Source: an uncultured Candidatus Nemicrothrix sp.
Lineage (GTDB): Bacteria > Actinomycetota > Acidimicrobiia > Acidimicrobiales > MedAcidi-G1
DNA: 64,000 nucleotides
Direction of reading: 5' to 3'
Assembly (NCBI GenBank): GCA_913055915.1
Contig: CAJXKL010000003.1
Location: 62,001 to 126,000, forward strand
A program made the position numbers and the translations under genes. Positions 44,924 through 53,225 of this stretch are shown here, in pieces (positions within the stretch are counted from its first letter, which is position 1; each line of letters begins with the position of its first letter). The notes beneath the pieces are model-generated. The model searched no databases. It was not told the origin of the DNA and saw only the letters and a list, made by a program, of their open reading frames with translations.

Positions 44924-46993
44924 GTGCGCACACTTGAGAGTTTCGTGAATGGCGCGTGGCACGCCCCCGACAGCGAAGGGGTGACCACCAGCCACGCCGT
45001 GACCGGCGAACCCGTCGCATCCGTCTCGAGCAGCGGGATCGACTTTGCAGGAACCACCACATACGCGAGGGAGGTCGGCGGCCCCACCCTACGGTCCATG
45101 ACCTTCCACGAGCGGGCTTCCCTCCTCAAGACACTGGGCCAGCACCTGTTCGCTGAAAAAGAAGGGCTCTACGACCTGTCCACCGCCACCGGCGCCACCC
45201 GTGCCGACTCCTGGATCGATATCGAGGGCGGCGCAGGCGTGCTCCTCAGCTATGCCTCAAAGGGACGGAGGGAACTACCCAACTCCACGGTCCTCCTCGA
45301 TGGCGATCCCGAGATCCTGGCCCGGGACGGCTCGTTCATCGCCACCCACATGGCAACCTCCCTGAACGGGGTGGCCGTCCAGGTCAACGCATTCAACTTC
45401 CCCTGCTGGGGTGCCCTCGAGAAGTTCGCCCCAGCCCTGTTGGCCGGCGTACCAACGATCATCAAGCCAGCCACCCAGACAGCGTTCCTGACCGAGGCCA
45501 TGGTCCGCCTGATGGTCCAGTCAGGGATCCTCCCCGACGGAGCACTGCAACTGGTGTGTGGCGGGGTCGGCGACCTGTTCGACCACCTGGGCGGACAGGA
45601 CCTCATCGGCTTTACCGGCTCAGCCTCCACTGCGGCGTTCCTGAGGGCCCATCCGGCCGTGGTGGAACGCTCGGCTCGCTTCAACGCCGAGGCCGATTCC
45701 CTCAACGCGGCCATCCTCGGCCGCGAGTCAGGGCCCGGCTCAACCGAATTCGACCTGTTCGTATCCGAGGTCGTGACAGAGATGACCGTCAAGGCCGGAC
45801 AGAAGTGCACGGCCATACGCAGGGCGCTGGTGCCCCACCAGCACCTGGATGCGGCAACCGACGCCGTGGCGACAGCACTCGGCGAGGTAAGGGTTGGCGA
45901 CCCGGCTGACCCCGAGACCCGCATGGGTGCCCTCGTCAGCACGGTGCAGAGGAGAGAGGTGCTCGACGCCATCTCGACCCTCGTCGGATCTACCACCGTG
46001 GTAACCGACTCCTGTGAGTTCCACGGTGTGGACCCTGCAAGAGGGGCGTTCCTGGCACCCACCCTGCTGCGCACAGACAACCCGACCAACCCGGGGGTGC
46101 ACACCACCGAGGCCTTCGGACCGGTCAGCACGATCATGGGATACACGAACCCGGCCGACGCCATCTCGCTCACGGCCCTCGGTAGCGGGAGCCTCGTCGC
46201 CTCCATCTACACAGCCGACCCGGTCGAGGCGCGTGAGTTGGCCACCGGCATAGCGGCACACCATGGCCGCATCCACATGGTTGACGCCTCGGTCGCCGAT
46301 ACCAGCACCGGCCACGGCTCACCCCTTCCCAACCTCGTCCACGGTGGCCCTGGCCGGGCCGGAGGTGGCGAAGAGATGGGAGGCCTCCGCGGCGTCCGCC
46401 ACCACCTCCAGACGACCGCCGTGCAGGGCTCACCCGACATGCTCACGGCCATAACCGGAGAGTGGATGCCGGGCTCCACCCGGTTGTTCGACCGCGGCCA
46501 TCCGTTCAAGCTGAACTTCGATGACCTCAGCATCGGAACGGCTATCCGCACCAACTCACGCACCGTGACCCTCGACGACATCGAATCCTTCGCCGAGAGC
46601 ACCGGCGACCACTTCTATGCACACATGGACGAGGAGGCCGCTGCGGCGAGCCCAATCTTCGGCGGACGCGTCGCACACGGCTACCTGGTCCTCGCACTTG
46701 CGGCAGGGCTGTTCGTCTGGCCAGACCCGGGGCCTGTCCTTGCCAACTACGGGGTCGACCGCTGCCGCTTCGCCAAGCCGACCTACCCGGGCGACACCCT
46801 CACCGTCCTACTGACCTGCAAGCGAAAGACGCTGCGGGCCGGAGCGGGATACGGCGAGGTGGCCTGGGACGCCCAGGTCAACAACCAGGCCGACGAGGTG
46901 GTGGCCGCCTACGACGTACTCACGATGGTCGCCAACCGACCCGGTGTGAACGGAGCACCACTCGAACAGACCGACAATGGAGGCAACACCTGA
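44924..46993 (+). CDS. paaZ: PaaZ, oxepin-CoA hydrolase / 3-oxo-5,6-dehydrosuberyl-CoA semialdehyde dehydrogenase
   Basis: Bifunctional ring-cleaving enzyme of aerobic phenylacetate breakdown, 689 residues, acting in the cytoplasm. Residues about 1-520 are the aldehyde dehydrogenase domain: NAFNFPCWG, IIKPATQTA, FTGSAST, the Glu in NAEADSLNA and the catalytic Cys in KAGQKCTAIRR. The C-terminal 150 residues are a MaoC-type hydratase with FAESTGDHFYAHMDEEAA and GGRVAHGYLVLALAAGLF. It starts with GTG and overlaps paaA by one base (TGATG). Confidence 0.94.
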   Translation: MRTLESFVNGAWHAPDSEGVTTSHAVTGEPVASVSSSGIDFAGTTTYAREVGGPTLRSMTFHERASLLKTLGQHLFAEKEGLYDLSTATGATRADSWIDIEGGAGVLLSYASKGRRELPNSTVLLDGDPEILARDGSFIATHMATSLNGVAVQVNAFNFPCWGALEKFAPALLAGVPTIIKPATQTAFLTEAMVRLMVQSGILPDGALQLVCGGVGDLFDHLGGQDLIGFTGSASTAAFLRAHPAVVERSARFNAEADSLNAAILGRESGPGSTEFDLFVSEVVTEMTVKAGQKCTAIRRALVPHQHLDAATDAVATALGEVRVGDPADPETRMGALVSTVQRREVLDAISTLVGSTTVVTDSCEFHGVDPARGAFLAPTLLRTDNPTNPGVHTTEAFGPVSTIMGYTNPADAISLTALGSGSLVASIYTADPVEARELATGIAAHHGRIHMVDASVADTSTGHGSPLPNLVHGGPGRAGGGEEMGGLRGVRHHLQTTAVQGSPDMLTAITGEWMPGSTRLFDRGHPFKLNFDDLSIGTAIRTNSRTVTLDDIESFAESTGDHFYAHMDEEAAAASPIFGGRVAHGYLVLALAAGLFVWPDPGPVLANYGVDRCRFAKPTYPGDTLTVLLTCKRKTLRAGAGYGEVAWDAQVNNQADEVVAAYDVLTMVANRPGVNGAPLEQTDNGGNT

Positions 46994-47919
46994 TGGGACG
47001 CACCTGGTCCTCGATGCACGACTTCGAGGTATTCCTCCACGGCGGGGGAATGGTCGAGGTCGACGACGACATGCCCGACGAGTACCGGGCAGCCGTGTTC
47101 CGCTTCATTGAACTGCACGCCAACAGCGAACTGATGGGCGGCCTGACAGAGCGCGACTGGATACCAAGGACCCCGGGCCTGCGACACAAGATGGCCGTAC
47201 TTGCCAAGACCCAGGACGAGATCGGCCACGGCCACCTGCTCTACATGGTCGCTGCCGACCTCGGTGTCAAGACCCGGCAGGAGATGCTCGAGGACCTGTT
47301 CGCCGGACACTCCCGGTTCCACAACGTGTTCCACTACCCAGCCAGGACATGGGGAGACCAGGTCGCCATCTGCCTGCTGGTCGACGGAGCAGCGGTTCCC
47401 AGCCAGAAGTCCGTCTACAAGGACTGCTCCTATGGCCCCTACAAGCGGATCCTCAAGCGGATAATCGCCGAGGAGGGCTTCCACCTCCGCCTGGGCGAGG
47501 AACGAGCCCTCAGGATCGCCCAGGGAACCGACACCCAACGTGCCATGTTCCAACAGTCCATCGACGACTGGTGGTGGCCGGCCCTGCGCCTCTTCGGGCC
47601 CGACTCGAAACCCGACGACAGGCTTGCCCGCTGGCGCCTCAAGTCCGAGAAGAACGAGGTGATGAGGGCCGGCTGGGTCCAGAAGTTCGTTCCGATGCTG
47701 CACAGCTACGGGTTCACCGTGCCAGACCCCGGTCTCACCCATGACCCCGAAACCGATGTCTGGACGTGCGGGCCGATTGACTGGGGACCCCTCAAGAAGA
47801 CCATGGCGATGGACGGGCCGGATACCGCACGACGGATTGCTGAGGCGTCCGCGGCATGGGAGACCACCAGGTGGGTTCGTGACGCCCTCGATGCCGCCCC
47901 CGCCGGAGCGGTCACATGA
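46993..47919 (+). CDS. paaA: 1,2-phenylacetyl-CoA epoxidase, catalytic subunit A
   Basis: Diiron oxygenase subunit that epoxidises the ring of phenylacetyl-CoA, 308 residues. Helices carry ligands E40-region (RFIELHANSEL), E76-x2-H79 in DEIGHGH, and E161-x2-H164 in EEGFHLRLGEE, giving the two-iron ferritin-like site. WGDQVAICLLVDGAAV is also conserved. The last bases overlap paaD by 4. Confidence 0.95.
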   Translation: MGRTWSSMHDFEVFLHGGGMVEVDDDMPDEYRAAVFRFIELHANSELMGGLTERDWIPRTPGLRHKMAVLAKTQDEIGHGHLLYMVAADLGVKTRQEMLEDLFAGHSRFHNVFHYPARTWGDQVAICLLVDGAAVPSQKSVYKDCSYGPYKRILKRIIAEEGFHLRLGEERALRIAQGTDTQRAMFQQSIDDWWWPALRLFGPDSKPDDRLARWRLKSEKNEVMRAGWVQKFVPMLHSYGFTVPDPGLTHDPETDVWTCGPIDWGPLKKTMAMDGPDTARRIAEASAAWETTRWVRDALDAAPAGAVT

Positions 47920-48395
47920 GCACCATGACCGTTGACAACACGCTGCGCGACAGGGCCGTCGCCGCCGTGGCAACCGTCGACGACCCCGAGATTCCGGGCG
48001 TTTCCATCGTCGACCTGGGACTGCTCGAGACTGTCACCACCACCGCAGATGGCACGGTCGCCATCGGCCTCATCCCGACCTTTTCCGGCTGCCCCGCACT
48101 CGCCATGATCGCAGCCGACGTGGAGGCAGCCGTGACGCTGCTTCCAGAGGTAGGCGAGGTCACCGTCGAATGGCTGAGGTCTCCGGTGTGGACGATCGAG
48201 CGCGTGACCGACGACGCCCGTAGGACCATGGCCACCAACCTCACCCTGGCGGTCAGGGCCGACAGCGGCCCGACACCATGCCCACGCTGCGACTCACCGA
48301 CCGTGGAGAAGTCGGAGTTCGGCCCCAGCCGCTGCCGGGCCGTGCACCGATGTGATTCCTGCCTTGAGGTAATCGAAGTCATGCGGGACCGGTAG
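47916..48395 (+). CDS. paaD: PaaD, DUF59 iron-sulfur maturation protein of the epoxidase
   Basis: 159-residue MIP18/DUF59-type protein needed to mature or maintain the PaaABCE complex. The N-terminal domain has DDPEIPGVSIVDLGL and IPTFSGCPA. The C-terminal end has two Cys pairs (CPRC and CDSC, with CRAVH between) that should bind zinc or a cluster. This position between paaA and paaB differs from the common paaABCDE order. Confidence 0.92.
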   Translation: MSTMTVDNTLRDRAVAAVATVDDPEIPGVSIVDLGLLETVTTTADGTVAIGLIPTFSGCPALAMIAADVEAAVTLLPEVGEVTVEWLRSPVWTIERVTDDARRTMATNLTLAVRADSGPTPCPRCDSPTVEKSEFGPSRCRAVHRCDSCLEVIEVMRDR

Positions 48396-48405
48396 AGGAG
48401 CAAAC

Positions 48406-48678
48406 ATGCACACATACGAGGTATTCCTGAAAAGAGACGGACAGGAGGAGTACCGGCACGCCGGGAGCATCAACGCCCCCAACGACGAACTGGCGCTCCT
48501 GTTGGCCCGCGAGAACTACCTTCGCCGCGCCGAGGCCGACCTCCTGTGGATGGTCGACCGTGCACACCTGCTGGTTGGTGACCGGGACTTCGTGGCACCC
48601 AACTCGGACAAGCCGCACAGGGACAACGACGGGCTCCTCGTGGCAGCCCACCGCAAGAGTCAGAGGGGGGGAATGTGA
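48406..48678 (+). CDS. paaB: 1,2-phenylacetyl-CoA epoxidase subunit B
   Basis: Small 90-residue subunit of the epoxidase. It starts MHTYEVFLKRDGQEEYRHAGSINAPNDELALLLARENYLRR and ends near SDKPHRDNDG, matching the family length and pattern. GAGGAGCAAAC precedes the ATG. It overlaps paaC by 4 bases. Confidence 0.94.
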   Translation: MHTYEVFLKRDGQEEYRHAGSINAPNDELALLLARENYLRRAEADLLWMVDRAHLLVGDRDFVAPNSDKPHRDNDGLLVAAHRKSQRGGM

Positions 48679-49439
48679 CACCAATGACCCCGGGAACAGC
48701 TGAGTTCCTGCTCGCCTTCGCCGACGACGAGCACCTCATGGGACAACAGCACACCGAGTGGATCGGCATCGCACCGTTCCTCGAAGAGGACATGGCATTT
48801 GCCAGCATCGCCCAGGACGAACTGAGCCACGCCGCCCTCCTCTACGCCATCGTCACCGACAAGGGACAGGGTGGCCCGCCCGACGACCGGGCGATCGACC
48901 GCCTGGCATTTGACCGCAACGCCGACGATTACCGATCCGCTCAGATCGTGGAGGTTGCCTGCACAGGCTGGGCCCACGCCCTTGTCCGCCACTGGCTCTA
49001 CGACACCGCAGAAGAACTCCGGTGGTCACTCGTCGCCAGGTCGGAACTCGAGCCGCTCAGAGACACCGCTGCCCGTGCGGCCCGCGAGGAGAGGTTCCAC
49101 GTTCGCCATGCCGACGGCCTGATCGACGTCCTGGTCCGCACGCCGGACAGCGCAGGCCGGCTGGCTGGTGCCGTCAACGACGTCCTGCCCCTCGCCACAG
49201 GCCTCTTTGACCCGGTTGCAGGTGAGGCAGAGGCTGTTGAAGCAGGTGTCACGTCGGCACCGTTCGACACGCTGCTGCCTGAATGGACCGACAGGGTCCG
49301 GGCCCGGTTTCCCGACATCGACATCGGTGCCATCGCAGCACCTGCCTCCGCGGGCCGGGCACGGAGGCACGAAGACTTCGCTGCGCTGATGGCCCGGATG
49401 AACGAGGTCAGGAGCATCGACCCCACCGCTATCTGGTAG
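48675..49439 (+). CDS. paaC: 1,2-phenylacetyl-CoA epoxidase subunit C
   Basis: 254-residue structural partner of PaaA, ferritin-like but without a catalytic diiron centre. Conserved segments are FAFADDEHLMGQQHTEWIG-like, EEDMAFASIAQDELSHAALLY and ARAAREERFHVRHADGL. It starts with GTG within the end of paaB. PaaE, the reductase subunit of the complex, is not encoded next to it. Confidence 0.93.
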   Translation: MTPMTPGTAEFLLAFADDEHLMGQQHTEWIGIAPFLEEDMAFASIAQDELSHAALLYAIVTDKGQGGPPDDRAIDRLAFDRNADDYRSAQIVEVACTGWAHALVRHWLYDTAEELRWSLVARSELEPLRDTAARAAREERFHVRHADGLIDVLVRTPDSAGRLAGAVNDVLPLATGLFDPVAGEAEAVEAGVTSAPFDTLLPEWTDRVRARFPDIDIGAIAAPASAGRARRHEDFAALMARMNEVRSIDPTAIW

Positions 49440-49470
49440 GCGAAGCCCGCTGCGGCGCTACGGTGCCGCC

Positions 49471-50463
49471 ATGATCCCCGGACCCGACGAGTCTCTGGAG
49501 ACAACCGACTACCACTGTGCCGGCGAGCCCTTCCGAATCCTGGATGTCGGCCCCATGGAGGGTCGCACTGTCGGCGACCGCCGTGAGTGGGCGATGCAGA
49601 ACCTGGACGACCTACGTCGCTTCCTCGTGAACGAGCCACGCGGGCATGCCGACATGTACGGCGGTTTCGTCGTGCCGCCCGACGACCCCGACGGTGACCT
49701 GGGGATCGTCTTCTTCCACAAGGACGGCTTCAGCACAGCATGCGGCCACGGCACCATCGCCATCGTCACCTGGGCGATCGACACGGGGCTGATCCCTGCC
49801 GATGGCGGAGTTGCGGACGTGGTCGTGGACGTTCCCTCCGGCCGTCTGCCGACGGTCGCCAGGCTTGACGGGGGCAGGGTTGCCAGCGTGCGGTTCCAGA
49901 ACATCCCCGCATACGTCAGTGCAACGGGAATGGAGATGTCCACCACCTTCGGGATGGTGTCTGTCGACATCTCATTCGGAGGTGCCTTCTACGCGTCGGT
50001 GGCCCTCGATGGGACCGGCCTCTCAGCCGACCGTGGGGGCCTTGACGACCTGATCTCAGCGGGGCGCCAGATACGGGCCGCCCTCAAAGGCTCTCCGACT
50101 GTTGTGCACACTCCAGATGACCGTCTCTCGGGCCTGTACGGCACGATCTTCCACGAGACCGTCGGTGAGACCCCCCTCCACCAGAGGAACATCACGATCT
50201 TCGCCGACGGCCAGGTGGACCGGTCACCGTGTGGTTCGGGCACGTCAGCGCGCCTGGCCCTTTTGCACCAGGCCGGCCTCGTGGAAAAGGACGACCTCTT
50301 CCTGAACGAAGGAATAGCAGGCGGCGTGTTCGAAGGCCGGATCACGGCAACCCCGAACGCCGGCGTGGTCACCACGATCGAGGGGTCCGCCCACATGCAC
50401 GCCACGAGCAGCTTCAACCTTGACCCCGATGACCCGATCGGCCTCGGTTTCCAGTTGCGCTGA
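49471..50463 (+). CDS. Proline racemase / 4-hydroxyproline epimerase family protein
   Basis: 330-residue cofactor-independent racemase fold. Both catalytic Cys are present, C91 in TACGHG and C254 in SPCGSGTSAR. This favours a racemase or epimerase over the related trans-3-hydroxyproline dehydratase, which replaces the second Cys by Thr. Proline versus 4-hydroxyproline cannot be settled by eye. TACGGT 6 bases before the ATG, with no ribosome site, suggests it has its own leaderless promoter although it sits between paaC and paaK. Confidence 0.88.
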   Translation: MIPGPDESLETTDYHCAGEPFRILDVGPMEGRTVGDRREWAMQNLDDLRRFLVNEPRGHADMYGGFVVPPDDPDGDLGIVFFHKDGFSTACGHGTIAIVTWAIDTGLIPADGGVADVVVDVPSGRLPTVARLDGGRVASVRFQNIPAYVSATGMEMSTTFGMVSVDISFGGAFYASVALDGTGLSADRGGLDDLISAGRQIRAALKGSPTVVHTPDDRLSGLYGTIFHETVGETPLHQRNITIFADGQVDRSPCGSGTSARLALLHQAGLVEKDDLFLNEGIAGGVFEGRITATPNAGVVTTIEGSAHMHATSSFNLDPDDPIGLGFQLR

Positions 50464-50505
50464 CGCTGTGACCATGCAACCACCCACCACCCATCCTCGG
50501 CCAAC

Positions 50506-51816
50506 GTGACCTCAGGTCAGATGCCCGACACGGTCGGCCTCCCAGCCGAGCCAAAGGCCGCCCTTCAAGTCGAGCGCCTCAGGGCCCTCGTCCGGCGCCT
50601 GACCACCTGTGACAATGCATTCTGGTCAGAACGCCTGTCAGGTGTCGACCCCGACTCGGTTACCTCGATCCAGGACATACGGTCGCTGCCGTTCACCGTC
50701 AAGAAGGACCTCCGCGACACCTACCCCCTGGGAATGCTCACCACCCCCCTGGCCGACACCACGCGGCTCCACGCCAGCTCTGGCACCAGTGGCAAGCCGA
50801 CGATCGTCGTGTACACACCCGGCGACCTCGCCACCTGGGCCGAGGTCAATGCCCGCTCGCTGGCCCTCGCAGGAGCACGGCCTTATGACATCCTCCACAA
50901 CGGGTACGGGTACGGGCTGTTCACCGGCGGCCTGGGCCTCCACTACGGAGGAGAACGCCTGGGATGCACGGTTGTGCCCGTCTCGGGCGGCAACACGGCA
51001 CTCCAGCTTCAACTCCTCAACGACCTTGGAAGCCGGGTCCTGTCGGCTACGCCATCGTTCTGCCTGATCCTGGCGGAACGGGCCCGAGAGCAGGGAATCC
51101 TCGACGACCTCAGCGTCGAAATCGGGATTCTGGGAGCCGAACCATGGTCCGAGGGAATGCGCACACGCATCCAGGACGCATGGGGTGGGGGTTTTCGGGC
51201 CCTCGACTTGTACGGCCTCTCCGAGGTGATCGGCCCCGGAGTTGCAATGGAGGCCCCCGACGATCTGGGAGCACTAAACGTCTTCGACGACCACTTCCTC
51301 CCCGAGGTGGTGGACCCCGAATCCGGAGAGGCGGTGCCGAACGGTGAATGGGGTGAGTTGGTCCTGACAACGCTCACCAAGCAGGCCATGCCCGTTCTCC
51401 GGTACCGCACCGGCGACATCACGAGGATTCTCCCGGACCCGGGGCCACCAGGCCGGCACTGGACCCGAATCGCCAGACTCACAGGGCGCTCTGACGACAT
51501 GCTTGTGGTCCGCGGCATCAACGTGTACCCGCGAGAGATCGAGACGGTCCTGATGGACGACCCTGATGTCGGAGCCAACTACGCGATCGTCGTTGACCGC
51601 CGGGGCCCGATGGTCGAACTGCGGGTGAAGGCTGAACTCGGCGACTCCACAGCCGACACCCCGGAGGTGACCAGCAGACTCCAGAAGGTGCTCATGGACC
51701 GCCTCCGGGTCAGAACTCCGGTCGAGTTGGTACCCCCCGGTTCAATGCCCCGAACCGAGGCGGGAAAGGTGAAACGGGTCTTCGAGCAGGTTGACGATGC
51801 GGATCCACTGGGCTGA
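50506..51816 (+). CDS. paaK: Phenylacetate-CoA ligase
   Basis: AMP-forming ligase of 436 residues that activates phenylacetate, the entry step for the Paa pathway. The adenylate loop reads HASSGTSGKPTIVVYT, followed by YGYGLFTGGLGLHYG, GAEPWSEGMR, DLYGLSEVIGPGVA and RYRTGDIT. The C-terminal domain has GRSDDMLVVRGINVYP and ends TEAGKVKRV with the catalytic Lys. The start is GTG (50506). It converges on the FGGY kinase with 14 bases between. Confidence 0.93.
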   Translation: MTSGQMPDTVGLPAEPKAALQVERLRALVRRLTTCDNAFWSERLSGVDPDSVTSIQDIRSLPFTVKKDLRDTYPLGMLTTPLADTTRLHASSGTSGKPTIVVYTPGDLATWAEVNARSLALAGARPYDILHNGYGYGLFTGGLGLHYGGERLGCTVVPVSGGNTALQLQLLNDLGSRVLSATPSFCLILAERAREQGILDDLSVEIGILGAEPWSEGMRTRIQDAWGGGFRALDLYGLSEVIGPGVAMEAPDDLGALNVFDDHFLPEVVDPESGEAVPNGEWGELVLTTLTKQAMPVLRYRTGDITRILPDPGPPGRHWTRIARLTGRSDDMLVVRGINVYPREIETVLMDDPDVGANYAIVVDRRGPMVELRVKAELGDSTADTPEVTSRLQKVLMDRLRVRTPVELVPPGSMPRTEAGKVKRVFEQVDDADPLG

Positions 51817-51830
51817 TCGCCCAGTCGAGG

Positions 51831-53225
51831 TCAGGGTCGTGCCCGGCTGACCGCCTCCGCCCAGCGATCACGGTCGACCGGCCCACGGGGTCCGACGAGT
51901 TCAGCAGGCTGCCAGCCCTTCATGGCATCAGTCGGATCGGTTGCATCACCTGTGGCGACCCTCACCAGGGCCGCTGCGCCCAGGGCCGTCGCCTCCAGTT
52001 CGGAGGAGCGCTCCACCACAATCCCGGAGGCATCGGCAAGAGACTGTACAAAGGTCGGGTTGGCGCTCATCCCACCATCCATGCGAACGGAGGTGGGTTT
52101 CGTGCCCGATGTCCGGGCAAGCACCTCGATCACGTCGGCACAGCAGTGCGCCACACCCTCGAGTACCGCCCGGCAGATCTCAGCCCGTCCGGTGCCCCGG
52201 GTGACGCCCAGCAGCGTTCCCCGTGCTCCATCGTCCCAGGTGGGGGTCCCCAGGCCTGAGAGTGCCGGAACGAAGACCACGCCTCCGGAATCCTCACAGC
52301 CCGACGCCAGGGCATGGGACGACGCCACGTCGGGGACGACGCCCAGGTCGACCAGCCACGCCACCGCAGAACCGGCACTGAGCACAGCACCCTCGAGCAT
52401 CCAGGCGACACCATCCGGGGTTGCCCAGGCCGGCATGGGGTAACACCCGTCTGCACCGGTGCCGGCAACGTCACCAGTGCACATATCAACCATTGCACCG
52501 GTGCCGGCAGTCAGCTTCGTCTGGCCGACACTGACACAACCCAGGCCGATGAGCGACGCCTGCTGGTCACCGGCCAGTGCGGAAATTGGTGGAGCACCGG
52601 GCAGCACGGATGCGGCCGTCACGACACCCGCCGACCCGACGACCTCCGGCAGGGAAGAGGCCGGGATAGACAGGCAATCCAACAGGGCCACATCCCATGA
52701 ACCGTCGAGAGCCAGAAGGCCTGTTGCCGCGGCGTTAGTCAGGTCCGTGACGTGTGCCTTCCCGCATGTCAGCACCCATGCCAGCCAGGAGTCGACGGTG
52801 CCGAGACAGAGATCAGCCCTGCCTGTGGCCCGACTCTCCCCCATCAGCCACTCGAACTTCGTCGCCGACTGGTTTGGCGCCACGGGAACACCCTCGGCCC
52901 GGAGTTCACCGCACCGGGCCACTGTGCGCAGGTCCTGCCAACCGATGCCCGGTCCGACCGGTTGCCCGGTGGAACGGTCCCATGCAACCGCCGACGCCCG
53001 CTGGCTGGCAATGCCAACGCCATCCACCGGACCGTGGCGTTCGAGCACCTCGGTGGCCATGCCCATCACCGCCTCAGCCAACACCAGGGCATCGAACTCG
53101 ACCAGGCCGGGCGCCGGGTTGGCGGGCGGCAGGCTCAGCCTCTCCTCTCCGACAGGTCGACCATCGCCATCGACGGCTACGCAGCGGACGGTGGTCGTGC
53201 CCGCATCGACGGCCAGAACGGTCAC
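51831..53225 (-). CDS. FGGY-family carbohydrate kinase, probably glycerol kinase
   Basis: 464-residue ATP-dependent sugar kinase. The phosphate-1 motif VDAGTTTVRCV is at the start. IGWQDLRT, TVDSWLAWVLT, LAGDQQASLIGLG, TAGTGAMVDM and the adenosine motif MDGGMSANPTFVQSLAD follow. It is somewhat shorter than canonical GlpK (about 500), and the GlpK regulatory loop is not obvious, so another polyol is possible. The operon with glpD favours glycerol. The GTG start overlaps the flavoprotein stop by 4 bases. Confidence 0.82.
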   Translation of the reverse strand: MTVLAVDAGTTTVRCVAVDGDGRPVGEERLSLPPANPAPGLVEFDALVLAEAVMGMATEVLERHGPVDGVGIASQRASAVAWDRSTGQPVGPGIGWQDLRTVARCGELRAEGVPVAPNQSATKFEWLMGESRATGRADLCLGTVDSWLAWVLTCGKAHVTDLTNAAATGLLALDGSWDVALLDCLSIPASSLPEVVGSAGVVTAASVLPGAPPISALAGDQQASLIGLGCVSVGQTKLTAGTGAMVDMCTGDVAGTGADGCYPMPAWATPDGVAWMLEGAVLSAGSAVAWLVDLGVVPDVASSHALASGCEDSGGVVFVPALSGLGTPTWDDGARGTLLGVTRGTGRAEICRAVLEGVAHCCADVIEVLARTSGTKPTSVRMDGGMSANPTFVQSLADASGIVVERSSELEATALGAAALVRVATGDATDPTDAMKGWQPAELVGPRGPVDRDRWAEAVSRARP

